Below, piece by piece: positions 22,499-34,900 of a DNA stretch of 64,000 nucleotides. Each line of letters begins with the position of its first letter. Within the stretch, counting starts at the first letter, position 1. Under the pieces are notes generated by a model that did no database searches, was not told the DNA's origin, and saw only the letters and a program-made list of their open reading frames with translations. Source of the stretch: Molanna angustata (lineage: Eukaryota; Arthropoda; Insecta; Trichoptera; Molannidae); NCBI GenBank assembly GCA_963576475.1, contig OY754972.1, positions 31,761,890 through 31,825,889 of the forward strand. The letters run 5' to 3'. The translations under genes were made by a program, and so were the position numbers.

Positions 22499-22558
22499 TA
22501 GTTTTGTCTACTTACATGATGTTTGGTTTCTTTGGTCTTCACATGGTATATCTTGATC

Positions 22559-22570
22559 AAAAAAAGAGGG
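22559..22570 (+). other. Polypurine tract
   Basis: AAAAAAAGAGGG lies just before the LTR start TGATATATA (22576). It is the plus-strand primer site of LTR elements. It also sets the LTR start here and not at 23040, where the two LTR copies merely begin to match. The equivalent site in the left copy is at 14552-14567 (minus strand). Confidence 0.75.
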
Positions 22571-22575
22571 CCGAT

Positions 22576-23755
22576 TGATATATACATAGGTATTATGATC
22601 AAAATATTACCATGGGTTATGGTAGCATAGAAGCCAAACATCTATTATTTTGTTTCAACAAAATACCTTAATTCTTGGAAAACTTTCTCTTATAATGGTT
22701 TTATCAGATTAACGGGTCTTTGGGTCCTTAATGTGTTTAAACAATGCTTATATTTTGTAAATATGTCATTTCTAATAATTTTATATTCAATGCATATTCC
22801 TGGAACTTTATACTTTCTAACTTGGTAGGTGAAATGGAGGCTTCCTATTGGTAGATGGTAGAACGCGCCCCGCCGCGCGGTGGGGTAGCTCCTCCCCCCC
22901 CTGTCTCCAGCGGTGGACGCGATAGCTGGTTTGAATCAGTATTGAATAGCCGCTCTGCCGGGATAGACGAATATTAACTCACGCGTACGAAAGATATCTT
23001 ATATGTTTTTTTTAAAAAACGAACGTAGACCGCGAAGGTTGAAGAAAAAGTCTTATCTCTGCGAGGCGTCTGCTCGATGCTCAGCATTAAATTTCATATT
23101 TGCATGGTAGTGCATAAGTGTGTTTCAGGTCCATACATAACCAACGAGGGGTGAATTTAAGATAGTTTAAGTTACTATTAAAAATAACTTTTAAGAATAA
23201 ACATAACTTAAATAATCGTATAATAGTGAATAAGTGTGTTTCAGGTCCATATAACCAACGAGGGGTGAATTTAAGATAGTTTTAAGTTATTTTAAATTAA
23301 TAAAAAGTGATATTATGTAGTGTAAGTGTTTCATCTACAGACCCGTAACGAGTGCAGCGGTTGGTAAGATCTTTCTGATTTATTATTATTTGTTTTCTTT
23401 GCTCTGAACATTTCGTTTCGTAATTTATTTTAGCAAGATTGTCATCAATATTACACGTGCATTTCATGTATTTGAGTATTCTTTTCAGCACTGTTATTCT
23501 CTGCTCCACGTGTATTTCCTGTATTTAATAATTCTTTTCAGCGGCCGTCATCACTGGTTTTCTAATTAATTTTCCTTTTAATTTTACAGCAATTTTTATT
23601 AACCGATAATTACTATTACGCGTGTATTTCTGTCAATTGAAGCATTGTTTTAATTTATACTCTCAACACGTTCTTTCGTCTCCACCATATTTAATTATTG
23701 TATTGACTAGCCGGCATACACTTATCAACGCTCTTCTTTGTTATATGCGATAACA
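22576..23755 (+). repeat. Ty3/gypsy 3' LTR (1180 bp)
   Basis: Starts TGATATATA and ends GATAACA. It carries the same roughly 110-bp internal duplication as the partial 5' LTR (near 23116 and 23235), so the duplication predates this insertion. The GC-rich stretch (GCCCCGCCGCGCGGTGGGG, about 22867) is unusual for the region. A TATATA-type core near 22580 and the LTR's position 315 bp before DNAAF4 make it a candidate regulator of that gene. Confidence 0.86.
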
Positions 23756-24070
23756 AAATCATAGATGTCAAATGTAAACCACGAAATATTGTTTCTTTCA
23801 TGGTATGATGATATTAATTTCTCTTCTATTTGACAAAAATTGATGACTGGTCACATTTAACAATATTATCATCATGCGCGAAATTCAATAAATAGCCATG
23901 GTTACTGTAAACCATTTTGTTTGTAATATATTATGTTATTTATATTCACGATTTTGACAATTATTGCTGTAACTTTTTACAAGACAGATGGCTTACTATA
24001 CTAAGAGAAAGCCATTTAAGACAGATTGATTTAAGGCTATGTTTTTTTTATTTTTTAATCAATTATCAAC

Positions 24071-27000
24071 ATGCCTGTTATAATAAAAGATTTTTCTTGG
24101 AAACAATCGGATGACATAATATTTATTCAAGTGCCATTAAAAGGAATTCATCACAGTAAAGTTGACATATTAATTTCTGAAAAATATTTGAAGCTGCATT
24201 TTGCACCCTTTTTATTTGAAGTTTTTCTCAGACATCAGATTAACGAAGTAACAAGTAATTGTGTATTGACTGAAAAAGAGGCTCTTTTGGAACTAATGAA
24301 ATGCGATAAAATTCAATGGGAAAAACTTGAAGATGACGTGGATAAAAGAAATAAGCTTGACTTAAAACTCAAAGCTATTGAGGAAATTCAGAATAAAAAT
24401 AGGCAGCGTTTAGATGAAAGAATAAGAATGAAACAAGAATTGGACAGATTTGCAGTTAAGGAAGCAATCCAACTTGACACAAGACGAAGAAATGAAATTG
24501 ACGAAAAGAGGAATAAGGAAAGAAATCAGGCAATGAATGAACTTGAAGAATGGAGACAAACAAAAACTGATGATATTTCAAAAATAAATAAAGTATGCAT
24601 AAAGATTCCACAAGTTAAGACTACAAATAGTAGTGTAAGGATAACAGAACTTGACCAGGATGAACAGGAATTGCCAATAAAAATGGAAAATAATGGCTTA
24701 TATAAGAAAATATCACCGGAGGATAACAAAATTGATAAGTCTAAAAATAAAAATTATGTTACAACGGATAAGAAAAGTATTCAAGTTACTGTAAAACATT
24801 CTCAATTTTATCAAAAAGTAATGTCTGATATTGAAACCAGAGTAATTCCTGCACCTCGGCAGACTTCTACTCTAAATGTGTCCTTTACAGACAGGATATT
24901 TCCAACTCCCAGTAGGGAGTCAAGTGCTAGAGATGAAGAGATCTGGTTGAGGAACATGATGGAAGCAAGAAGAGCCACTGGTTAGAAAAGAAAATTTATT
25001 TCTATACTGAAATTCAAATAGTTATTAAAGAATATTAAAATATTCTTTAACTAGAGCAAACTATTTTAAAATAAACCATGGGCGCCCGTAGATTGATTGA
25101 AAATAGTCAAATAATGTTACTTTTATTTTAAATCACTTTGTGTTAGCATAAAGAAAGTGTGGACAGACAGAACGTTGGCCAGTCTGGAGCAACATCATCG
25201 CCACGTTGGTGACACACCGGTGTGACGTTAGCGTCAAGCGTTCGGCCCCCGCGTCTCATTGCTCGGGCCGATCATTGTTTCCTTTCCCTGCCATCTGCAT
25301 TAAAACATTACAAAAATATTTTGCCCCCCAACTAGAAAATTTTCTGCGGGCGCCCAGGATATAAATAATATTTTTGGAATTATAGGTACATTTATAAGAC
25401 CAAAACACTAACAAAGCAATATTTTATTTTGCTTACATTATGGATATACCTAAACTATTCCAACTGCCGATTTGTTCAAGAGAATTTATTTCTCTTAACA
25501 TATCAACAAACTATCAAAGCCAAGATATGTGAGATTTGTATGCCAGGTCAAAATTTTTCACGGTTTTTCCAACTTTGAATTAAAGAGGCTTTGCAGCCTA
25601 TAAGTTAATGCTGGGTTGTTTCAACAAAAGTAACAGTAATAGTATAGTTAAAATAGGTACTTTGATTTCATGAAATTATTCAAAAATGTGTTGCTTGACG
25701 CCATTAGATTTCAATGAAACAACCAAAACTTTTAATACCGACCATTTCATTGGATTTATATTTAGTTTTAATTATCGCCTCCCCATAAGATGGTGAAACC
25801 ATCGAAAGCGCCCAGTATGAGGATTGAAATGTAATTTATTATATTCATTATTATTATTATTATTATTTATTACTTCTCGGGCAACTAACAGCTGTACTAT
25901 GTCAAATATTAATTTAACACGCACCCAATAACAAGCAAGTTGACACATTCTGGAGACTTACGATATTAATCGACTCACAGGTCCAGACTGAAAACACAAT
26001 TAAAAACTGTGTCTCCACCGGGAATCGAACCCGGGACCTTTGGATCAGCAGTCAGATACCCAACCAACTGAGCCACGAAGGCCTAACAATCTGTACTAAC
26101 AATCCAACATATAAGGTTTTATTCTGTAAACTCTGTTGCCTTATACAATTGTCTTAGTTCTTTATTCTATACATGATCGTATATCATTTTATTACAAAGA
26201 AGTCTCAGTGATAAAAACAATACAATAAATTTAACATGATTTTCTCTAATATATGTATTTCTTTGGTAGGTTTTGTTTCTGAAGATTTAAGACCTGAGGA
26301 ACAAGATCCTCAATGGTGTAAAGACAAGGGAGATGAGTTCTTCAAGATGGGTAACTTTTTAGGAGCCATCAGTGCCTATTCTCACGGCATCAAACTTTCT
26401 AATAAACTACCCTCCCTTTATTCTAACAGAGCTGCTTGTCAATTTGCAATCGGTAACTTTAATAAATGTGTAAGTAAATATTTCATACCTAATTATTATG
26501 AAAAACTTCACTTATTTGACTGAATCACATTGAGTGACAACTTATTTCATAGAAATAAGTCTCCAATTTATACATACCATCATGTCATGTCCCTCACGTT
26601 TCTATCTTGACACACATACATCGCCTCGTCAACATTCATAGATCGTCTTATACATATTCGATTGTTGTTCATGCTTCTAACATTTCCGTCTTTCAAAATA
26701 CCGTTCACATGTGGCCAAACCATCTCAATGTGTTCACTTTCATTCTATTAATGACATCTTTCTTTATCTTACATTCTTTCCTTATGTCCTCATTTCTGAC
26801 CCTGTCATACATCGTTCTATTACAGATTTTTCTTAATGATCTCATTTCAACTACATTTATTCTGCTTTCGTGTGACTTCTGCCATGTCCAGGTTGGCACT
26901 AAGATAGTGTTATGAACTTTAGCATCCTTTGATATGTTGATGCTGTTGTACGTATCAGCTTGCTCTTCACTATATACACCACTAGTATATCCCATAATTT

Positions 27001-30000
27001 TTCTCTAACAACTTTATCATATCCTTTTCTAGGTCTATAAAGGCACAGAAATTTTTTTGGTTTTTATCCAGAACCTTTTCTGTGACCGTACGCAGAGAAA
27101 AATTTGGTCTATACATCCTCTGCCGCCCACAAACATCCCATATCTTGCTTTTTGTAATCTTTTGCAGTCTTTGATCCAGAATCCATGCATACATCTTACC
27201 AACTGAGCTTAACAAACTTGGCTCTATAGTTTTTGCAGTCGAGCTTCGAGCCTATACCTTTATACAAAGGTACCATGATTATATTTCTCCAGTCCGAAGG
27301 AGTGAGTCCTGCTTCCCAACACATGTTGAAAAGAGAGAAACACCACTCCAACGTCTGCTCGCCACCATATTTTATAAGTTCAGCTGATACACTATCATAC
27401 CCGGCAGTTTTTCCTGCTTTTGCGTGTTTCACTGCTTCAAGCACTTCGTCTTGCGTAATTTCATCATTTTCATCTTCGCTTACCTGCCATGCTCTCCGGT
27501 TGGCACCCCTGCTTATATTGCTGTCATACAGCTCCTTGAAATGTTCTTTCCATCGTTCTTTCACTCCCTCTTCATCCATAATTATTATTCCATCTTTAAC
27601 ATTAATCCCTTGCGACACTTTCACAGTTCCATTTTTTTCTTTTCGCTACGCCTTTTATTTATTTATACATCTTCTTGTACATAATATAAAGAAATATAAT
27701 TGTACACTGGCGGGCTTATTGCCATTAGGGAATTTCTTCCAACCAACCAGATTACAAAGTATGACAACATTGATACGTACAACAACAAAAGAATAACAGT
27801 AAAAGATAACAAAGAAAATATAAATTACACTTAAATACTGTTAAAAAAAAATTAAAATAATAATTCATAGCAAGAAAAAAGGATAGGGTAAGGACAGGAG
27901 AGGAAATCGGGATCAGGTGCTCAAGGATAAATATTCCTTCTTTAGTTTTTTCTTGAAAATACAAGGTGAGTTAGACCACGCAATATCCGGACTAAGGCTA
28001 TTCCATAATCTTGCTGATTGTACTTCAAACGAAGAGCTGAGAAATTCTGTATTATGGATAGGGATGGATAGTGTTGTACAATCAGCAGATCGGAGTGGAA
28101 GTCCATGATTGGATAAATAAGTGAATTTGCTTTTTGAGGTACTGTGGCAGGTTTGGGTTAGAGAGAATATTGTAGAATAGTGACAAAATGAACATTTACA
28201 TGTTTCCAGGAAAGTCGTTGGCAATTTTATTTATTTATTTATCAAACTTCATGTACAATACTGTGTACAATGGTGGGTTTATTGCCACAAGGTATTTTCA
28301 GGCTTCCTTTCTTTTTCATACCATCTTTTTCTCTTTTCACGGTGTCTTTGACAATTTCTTGCATACTTTAAAATTTTCTTTTACTCTTGCTTCACTATCC
28401 GATCCTTTCACAGATATTAATGCCATCCATGCTTTTTTCTTTTCACTCACAGCTATCTCAACTCTCTCATTCCACCATGCGTCGCCTTTCTTTCCACCTC
28501 TTTTAGCAATACCACAGACATTCTTCGCTGTTTCACATACGGTCTCCTCCAGGGTCACCCACGCTTCCTCAATATTTCCGCTACTGTGTATTGCTTTAAG
28601 AAGTTAGTGTTCGGTCTCTTTTGCATACTGGTTTCTTACACTCTCATCTTGCAGCCTTTCTACTTTGGTACACTTCGGTGGCTCACTTTGGTGTGTTTTG
28701 GAGCACTAGCCAGTGAAGAGCTCAATTCTTGACATCACCAAGTAGTGATCTGTCTCCAGCTCTGCGCCCCTATAGAGTCTAGTATCCACTGTCGCTTTCC
28801 TTAGTGTGGCGTCAACACATACATAATCAATTATTGACCTTTCATTCTCTCTTTCCCAGGTATACCGGTAAACCCTTTTGTGGCTGAATACTGAATTCGC
28901 CACAAACAGGTTCCCTTCCGTGCTCACTTCCAGTAGTCTCTTTCCATTGTCATACACTCTAGTGTCACCGTGGGGTGGGGTCCAAGGACAGACTCAAAAT
29001 CTTTCCTACTGACACCCACCCATCCATTTATATCTCCAGCCAGAATCATTCTTTCACTATCCTTATTCTCGTTCATTATTCCAATCACACAATTCCAAAA
29101 ATCATCCTTCTCACTTTCACTGTCGGAGTTCCCAGGCACATATCCTGCTATTAGGAAAATGATTGTTATTCCGATCTTCAGCCTTACCCACATCAGCCTA
29201 GAACTTTCAAGTTTGTACTCTTTCATACATTTCCCCATTTGTTTCACTAGAATCACGCCTACTCCTTTGCATGCAAACTAATCATTCTTCACTTCCGACC
29301 ACAGTTCTATCAAACCATCATTCCTAATGTTCATCCTTTTCTTTTTTGTCTTACTTACACACAATACATCTATTTCTTTACCTTCCATTTTGTCGCATAG
29401 TTCGTTCATCTTTCTATCCATACCTCCTCTAATATTCCAGACTCTCACTCTACATTTGGTTCTCCTCTTTCCATCTACCCCCTGGACCGTAACATGACAA
29501 GTGGCGGGCTGCATCAATGTTCTCCCGAAGGAGTTTAGGAGGTTTTTCTTTCTTCACTTATACATTCATCACACTTTCACAATACCTACACATACATGAC
29601 CTAAGATTATGCATATCTTCCTACTTATTAAACACTTCTATATACTATTTCTTACTTACTATTAACTATAACATTTACTTACGATTACAATTATTCTATA
29701 CTAAACTTTAAAATATTATCAAGTGGAAGAACAATCAGTGATTAAATGATTTTATATTAGTTTTTTATTGGCTGGTTGAATGTCTTTGATTTAACGAGTC
29801 TCATTTCTTCTAGCTTTCTGATAACCTGTATGCGACAAACACAGGTATTACTATTCTATATTATAAATTCACTCACCTATCCAGAGATTACATAGACTTA
29901 ATAATGAGAGAAAAAAACGATAAAGTTTCTTTATCTATATAATATAATGTAATCCTATTTAGAATAAAAACAACATTAAAATATTTATAATTTTCAAACT

Positions 30001-30583
30001 GTTAATTCTTGGCGGAATTCCATTATAAATGGTATTATTAAGTACTTACAACAAGTAAACAAACAAACTCATTTCAATACACTTGGCCACTGACGCTCAA
30101 TGAAATTTTGTATATAAATAAAAGGTCCACTAATACCATTCTGTAGATTCTCTTTGAGCGAAATGCGTCAAATGTATTTATAAGTGGAAGAAAGTTAAAA
30201 ATAGTTTTTTAAACTTAGTTTCAAATTTTATTTTTAAGTGGTAATATAGTTTGCATGTAGTTTCATCAATAATTATCAATTGGAGATTTAATTAAACATA
30301 CTTACTTATTTTTCCACATCTGCAGTTTATTATATTTTTTTTATCGTAGATTGAAGACTGTTCCCTGGCCTTAGATTTGTTGAAGCCAGCATGTAATTCT
30401 AACCTGAACAGTCGTGTGAAGTGTATCACTCGTAGAGCTGCAGCACTTACTAGAGTGGGTATGTTGAGGAAGGCTATTGACGAGATGAAGGCAGCAATAA
30501 AACTACAGCCCAACAATGAACAATTAAAGAATGATCTGTTTTGTATGGAAAGGGCATGGGAACAAGATCCAGATTCAGATTAA
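24071..30583 (+). CDS. DNAAF4: Dynein axonemal assembly factor 4 (DYX1C1 homologue), three exons
   Basis: Exons 24071-24980, 26270-26469 and 30350-30583 join to 1344 nt (447 residues; vertebrate DNAAF4 is about 420). Residues 1-85 form a CS (p23-like) domain, beginning [20 protein letters not shown] with a PPFLF-like APFLFEVFL block. Residues about 95-190 are a charged coiled-coil-like region, and RIFPTPSRE near 275 is a conserved linker. From about 310 come three TPR-like repeats ([34 protein letters not shown], the exon-3 RCI...TRVGML repeat). The family acts as an HSP90 co-chaperone assembling axonemal dynein arms in the cytoplasm, so sperm or sensory cilia are likely sites. The intron-1 donor is GTTAGA, less common than GTAAGT. 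A gypsy LTR lies 315 bp upstream. Confidence 0.93.
25615..25723. mobile_element. MITE, GTTGTTTCA family, copy 1
   Basis: A 109-bp element in DNAAF4 intron 1 that begins GTTGTTTCAAC and ends TCAATGAAACAAC, with inverted ends. It matches the copy at 30798-30902 along its length (TAGTATAGTTAAAA and TTGATTTCATRAAATT segments). Confidence 0.65.
25840..26093 (-). mobile_element. tRNA-derived SINE, family B (best copy)
   Basis: On the minus strand the head reads CTTCGTGGCTCAGTTGGTTG (A-box) then CCCGGGTTCGATTCCCGG, a perfect B-box with paired T stem. The anticodon and acceptor stems do not pair, so it is a SINE head, not a tRNA. The body continues GTGGAGACACAG, CTGGACCTGTGAGTCG, GTAAGTCTCCAGAATG and ends in an (ATT)n tail (25843-25868). 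It lies in DNAAF4 intron 1, antisense to the gene. From 24986 to 25614 there is intron sequence with an inverted GC-rich patch at about 25150-25260 that I cannot assign. Confidence 0.82.
26600..29520 (-). pseudogene. Degenerate LINE (endonuclease plus reverse transcriptase) in DNAAF4 intron 2
   Basis: Antisense to DNAAF4 and broken into many frames. In order on the minus strand: an endonuclease start ([20 protein letters not shown], 29278-29517), [12 protein letters not shown] (28924-29256), an [25 protein letters not shown] block (28706-28957), an RT N-part ([15 protein letters not shown] and [12 protein letters not shown], 27196-27624), a 26982-27215 fragment, and a C-terminal block ending LRWFGHM (26705-26995). 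The YADD core is missing and a second LINE is inserted at 27645-28300. It is clearly inactive. The style fits the RTE/endonuclease-RT LINEs of insects. Confidence 0.87.
27645..28300 (-). pseudogene. LINE 3' fragments nested in the older LINE
   Basis: On the minus strand the frame at 27913-28224 reads [16 protein letters not shown] and [17 protein letters not shown], the C-terminal block of CR1/jockey-like LINEs, also seen at 39879-40067. Its 3' end at 27645-27720 has an AATAAATAAA-type tail. A second, separate 3' end of the same family (28205-28300, GGCAATAAACCCACCATTGT ... AATAAATAAATAAA) lies directly upstream, indicating two insertions of the same family. Confidence 0.72.
29521..30349. other. 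Remainder of DNAAF4 intron 2, no further element seen
   Basis: AT-rich intronic sequence from the end of the LINE remnant to the exon 3 acceptor (TTTTTTATCGTAG). I see no open frame or repeat end that I can support. Confidence 0.5.
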
Positions 30584-30797
30584 ATGAAAGATTTGGAAAT
30601 CTTTAAAATGCTAAAAATATTTTTAAAATCATGTATCAGTTTAGCAGGTGTTATTAGGTAAACAACCTGTTATAGTTTTGATCAGAAATTATTGAAATAA
30701 TTTTACAATGCAAAAAAAATATTTAGTGGATAAAAAACTATTTATTTTATGTTTTTATCTTAATTACCATGTAAGTAAGCATTTTGTTTTGACATAA

Positions 30798-30902
30798 GTT
30801 GTTTCAACAAAAATAACGGTAAAAGTATAGTTAAAAAACTTTGATTTCATAAAATTGTTCTAAATAGAGTCGTTTGATGGCAATAGATTTCAACAAAACA
30901 AC
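30798..30902. mobile_element. MITE, GTTGTTTCA family, copy 2
   Basis: About 105 bp, starting GTTGTTTCAACAAAAATAAC and ending CAACAAAACAAC. It matches 25615-25723 and lies just downstream of DNAAF4. Confidence 0.6.
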
Positions 30903-31279
30903 CAAAAGTATTGAAAAATTTTATGAAATAAAAGTAATTTAACTATACTTTTACTTTAATCTTTGTTCGAGAAACACAGCCTTAATAAAATTACTTAAAA
31001 GTGTCAAATAAATACTTATTGGTAATTGATGTAAACTGGAGTTTTTTTTATTGACTTTTTCTATTTTTATTCCTTTTTTCATAAATTGGTATGAATTAAG
31101 CTTATATTTAGTTTTTTTTATGTATGATTTGTTCAAAAATTTAATGATAATTGTCATTTTTTTATTTTTACACACTTTCTGGTTGTTTTTTTTCATTTAT
31201 TTAAAGACATTTCATCCAATAATTATATGGCTACGACTATTTACAGTTTACATGACTCAACCATAGGCGAAAACCAAAA

Positions 31280-31495
31280 ATAACCACAGAAAACGCAGAT
31301 AAATCAAGTTATAAAAATAAATATTAATTGTAGATCTCAATGAAAAAATGATTTATAAAATTAAGTAAATGTAATAAGATGCCAATATTATTTTTTTTTT
31401 CAAGTTGGTTTCCATGATGCATTTTTATGACCATTGAAAAAATGACAAAGGTAAATATTTTTGTATTTTGATTTATCTGCGCTTTCTATGGTTAT
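31280..31495. mobile_element. Short TIR element with TA flanks (Tc1/mariner-like MITE)
   Basis: Inverted ends of about 28 bp: ATAACCACAGAAAACGCAGA at the left, ATAACCATAGAAAGCGCAGA on the opposite strand at the right. TA borders fit a TA target duplication (element about 31283-31492). No coding capacity. Confidence 0.7.
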
Positions 31496-31504
31496 AAATG
31501 ACCT

Positions 31505-31612
31505 AAAAACATAGACGACGTCAGAAAATTTGTCGTGTAAATAGACACTTTTTGGCGGGAAAATGCTTTTCCCGCCAATTCCGGTCGTAAAAATAGTGGC
31601 ACCGTAATTATA
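31505..31612. repeat. Hairpin-bearing repeat, copy 1
   Basis: Contains a perfect 12-bp stem with a 3-nt loop (31552-31578, TTGGCGGGAAAA and its complement). It is followed by CGTAAAAATAGTGGCACCG. The whole stretch (AATAGACACTT, hairpin, GTCGTA, AATAGTGG) recurs in degraded form at about 49170-49310, so it is a dispersed element. Confidence 0.55.
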
Positions 31613-31942
31613 TTGCTGCTATAAAGCTTCCCATGCATCTTTAATGTACTGCTACAGATATTTTAATTCAAATTGCTTTTGTTTGAATGCTTTTAATTTG
31701 AATTTGATACAGGTAAACACATGCAATAAATAATAATATGTAATTTAAATTCATCTGTCAAAAAGAATCTTTTGAAAATATGAATCAAATAAACTTAAAA
31801 GGAATAAACAAAAAATATAAACATAAATTGTCAAATTTGTAACGAAACATTTTATTTTGAAGTTGAATAATGATTTGATTCATGTGAATATAACAGCCTA
31901 GAAAAATAAGATTCAAATGATGCGAAACAAATTCCAGTGAAA

Positions 31943-34900
31943 ATGAGTTCAATATTTAGAGATAGGAAATTTGCAGTTACCCTTCTAAAGGAATATTATT
32001 TGCCTCAGAGAAGTGAAGGAAGAATTAAGTCATATGAGTCATGTACAGACATGCGTGCTTGGTCACTACACGAGAAAGATCGCAGTGACCATCTCTATGA
32101 CTTGATCAAGCTTGATACACCATTCTACGGATTCATTCCAAAAAATGTTCTTATGAGTTTATTAGGAAGTATGGGAGATACAAATGTAAGTAACTAGGGC
32201 AAAACATAAGAGCTTCCACAATCAGATTTTCTTGAAAACTTGTTTACAATTCAATATGTTTGCATTTATATGAAAAAATAAATAAGGATTCTAAAAAAAA
32301 TGAAAAAACCTGTGTGCTGTGAAGAAATTGTGTTGTTGGACGTATACATTTTTGTCTGGTACGTATGAAGTTCACATTGCTTGGCATGGTTGGAAAAGAT
32401 GCACTTGCTGTACATAGAGTATATAAATAAATAAGTCATTGCTACTCCCATGAGCAAGTTACATAATAAATTGAGATAGCATTTTCCACACTCATAAATT
32501 CAATATTTATTATCGTCACCAAACCTGATAAATCAAACTTTCAAGGTGTTCAACTGGTGCATACAATTGTATATACATAGGTACTTCCTTCTGAATTGAT
32601 ACACTGTATATTGTCGATCTTCGTGGCTCAATTTGTGATGTGTGTTTCCTGGGCCAAGGACTGTCTGTCTGGATTTGTGAGACAATTCATAAGTCTCCGG
32701 TATGTATGGAAACTTCTGAGTTGTGCATTTTTAATTAATATTTAACATATGTGGTACAGCCAGCGGCAAATAAATTGAGTATGCAACGTGGGGTGCGTAG
32801 AGTGCAAATTTGTGTTTTTTGCTTGGTATATGTGCAAACTGCCGCCCTCCATAATGAAAATTATTTGCTGGAAACTATACCTGTTGGTTGTTCGAAAAAC
32901 AACAAAATTTTAAATAAAACTTTTTCAGGCAGTTTTTATGTTGACCACCGTAAGTTGCATAAAAATTTTCACTGTAAATATTTTATGAATAGGTATTTAA
33001 GTTATTTATCTCTCTCACTCATCCATATCCCCATGACTGAGAATGGTGGCTGCAATCAAACACACTTTGTGTAGCCCACCTCCTTGCTAATCTGTTTTGG
33101 GCAGAATGTAGAGCATCAGTCAAAGAAAACATGAATGCAGACTTAACAAGATCACTCCATCTAGTTGGCGAGTGACCACGAGATTTATATCCTACACTTA
33201 TTATATTTTTTTATCTACACATTATATTTTGTTCTTTGGTCATATTTGTTAAAGTATTTCATTAATATGTATTTTTTTTACCCAAACATACTGGATTTTT
33301 TTTTCTATTGTTGTAAATTAACATAAATATAAATGCTTTTGCTTTTCTATAAAATTTGAAAGTGTCAATCAACACTAAGGTTATTCCTAAATCTTGTTTA
33401 TTGTATGTATTCATTGAACTTAGTGGATTAAATGGAAAAGATGAGTGTAGTATATTCAAGAATTGAAAGGACAGACACAAAATAATAATTATCGGAAAAA
33501 CCTTGTGTAAATAAATTTTTTCAAATGCATCGAGAACTTCCATACACTTTAACATGGATTACCATGGACAGCGACCTAATTGTTGAATTTGACAAGTAGG
33601 TATATATTTCATTACAATAAATATATTGAACTTTTCTGATTTGTCAGTACGTTAGTGGTGCAGTTTCGGCATATGCGGTACCTAAAGCTTATTGAGCACA
33701 TATATTATTATACTTCAAATAGCGTTACTCAATTGGCTCGATATGTGTCGGAGGGGATCGTTTTGTTGTTCGTTTACCGAGTATCGGTAGAATAATTTAA
33801 TAGCCGCTCGGTATTTGTATTGACTCTTGATACAAATGGCTATATACTTATTTTTTCTCTTATTCCATACTTTTTCTAGAATTTTTTTTAAAATTTCAAA
33901 AATGTCACTACACTGTTTTTTAGTTCCTTTTTCTCCTAACATATTCCAACTTCGTATCTATTGAGGTGTTAAAAAATTGTCATAAAAAGTCACTACAATT
34001 TAATTTTACTTGCATATATGTACACTTTGATTTCCAATTTCTCCTATAATATTCCAATTATGTCTCTATTTAGGTGTGAAAAATTTATAATAAAATGGCT
34101 CTAAATATTTTTTAGTTGCATATACGCAAATCTTGATTTCCTAGATCTCCTATAATATAACTTCATCTCTATTGAGGTGTTAAAAATTTGTCATTAAATG
34201 TCTCTACAAAATTCTTCTTTTAGTTCCATATACGCAAATCTTGAGTTCCTAGTTCTCCTATAATATTCCAACTTTGTCTCTATTTAGGTGATCAAAAATT
34301 GTCATTAAATGTCTACAAAATTCTTCCTTTAGTTCCATATACGCAAATCTTGAGTTCCTAGTTCTCCTATAATATTCCAACTTTGTCTCTATTTAGGTGA
34401 TCAAAAATTGTCATTAAATGTCTACAAAATTCTTCCTTTAGTTCCATATACGCAAATCTTGAGTTCCTAGTTCTCCTATAATATTCCAACTTTGTCTCTA
34501 TTTAGGTGATCAAAAATTGTCATTAAATGTCTACAAAATTCTTCCTTTAGTTCCATATACGCAAATCTTGAGTTCCTAGTTCTCCTATAATATTCCAACT
34601 TCGTCTCTATTTAGGTGTTAAAAATTTATAATAAAATGGCACCAAATTTTTTTTAGTTGCATATACGCAAATCTTGAGTTCCTAGTTCTCCTATAATTTT
34701 CTTAATTCGTCACTATTGAGGTGCTAAAAATTTTGTCATAAAATGTCTCTCAAATTTCTTTTTTTAGTTGCATATTTGCAAACCTTGAGTTTCAATTTCT
34801 CCTATAATATTCCAACTTTGTCTCTATTTAGGTGTTAAAAATTTGTCATAAAATGTAATTTCAGATTTTTTTGTTGTTGCATATACGCAAACCTTGAGAT

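Larger units (their letters stand above)
16783..23755 (+). mobile_element. Nearly complete Ty3/gypsy LTR retrotransposon, right copy
   Basis: Order: truncated 5' LTR (16788-17507), primer-binding site, gag, protease, RT, RNase H, integrase, PPT, full 3' LTR (22576-23755). No env. Visible defects are a shortened 5' LTR, a one-base frameshift in gag near 18100 and an in-frame stop between protease and RT (19718-19720). The order RT-RNaseH-integrase assigns it to Ty3/gypsy. The 3' end lies about 315 bp upstream of the DNAAF4 start codon. There is no matching target duplication, because the 5' end is not original. Confidence 0.93.

Noticed and set aside
25986..26093. tRNA gene on the minus strand
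   Set aside because: Good B-box but no acceptor or anticodon stem; shared SINE body follows.
26236..26523. Independent TPR gene
   Set aside because: It is exon 2 of DNAAF4; phases join to exons 1 and 3.
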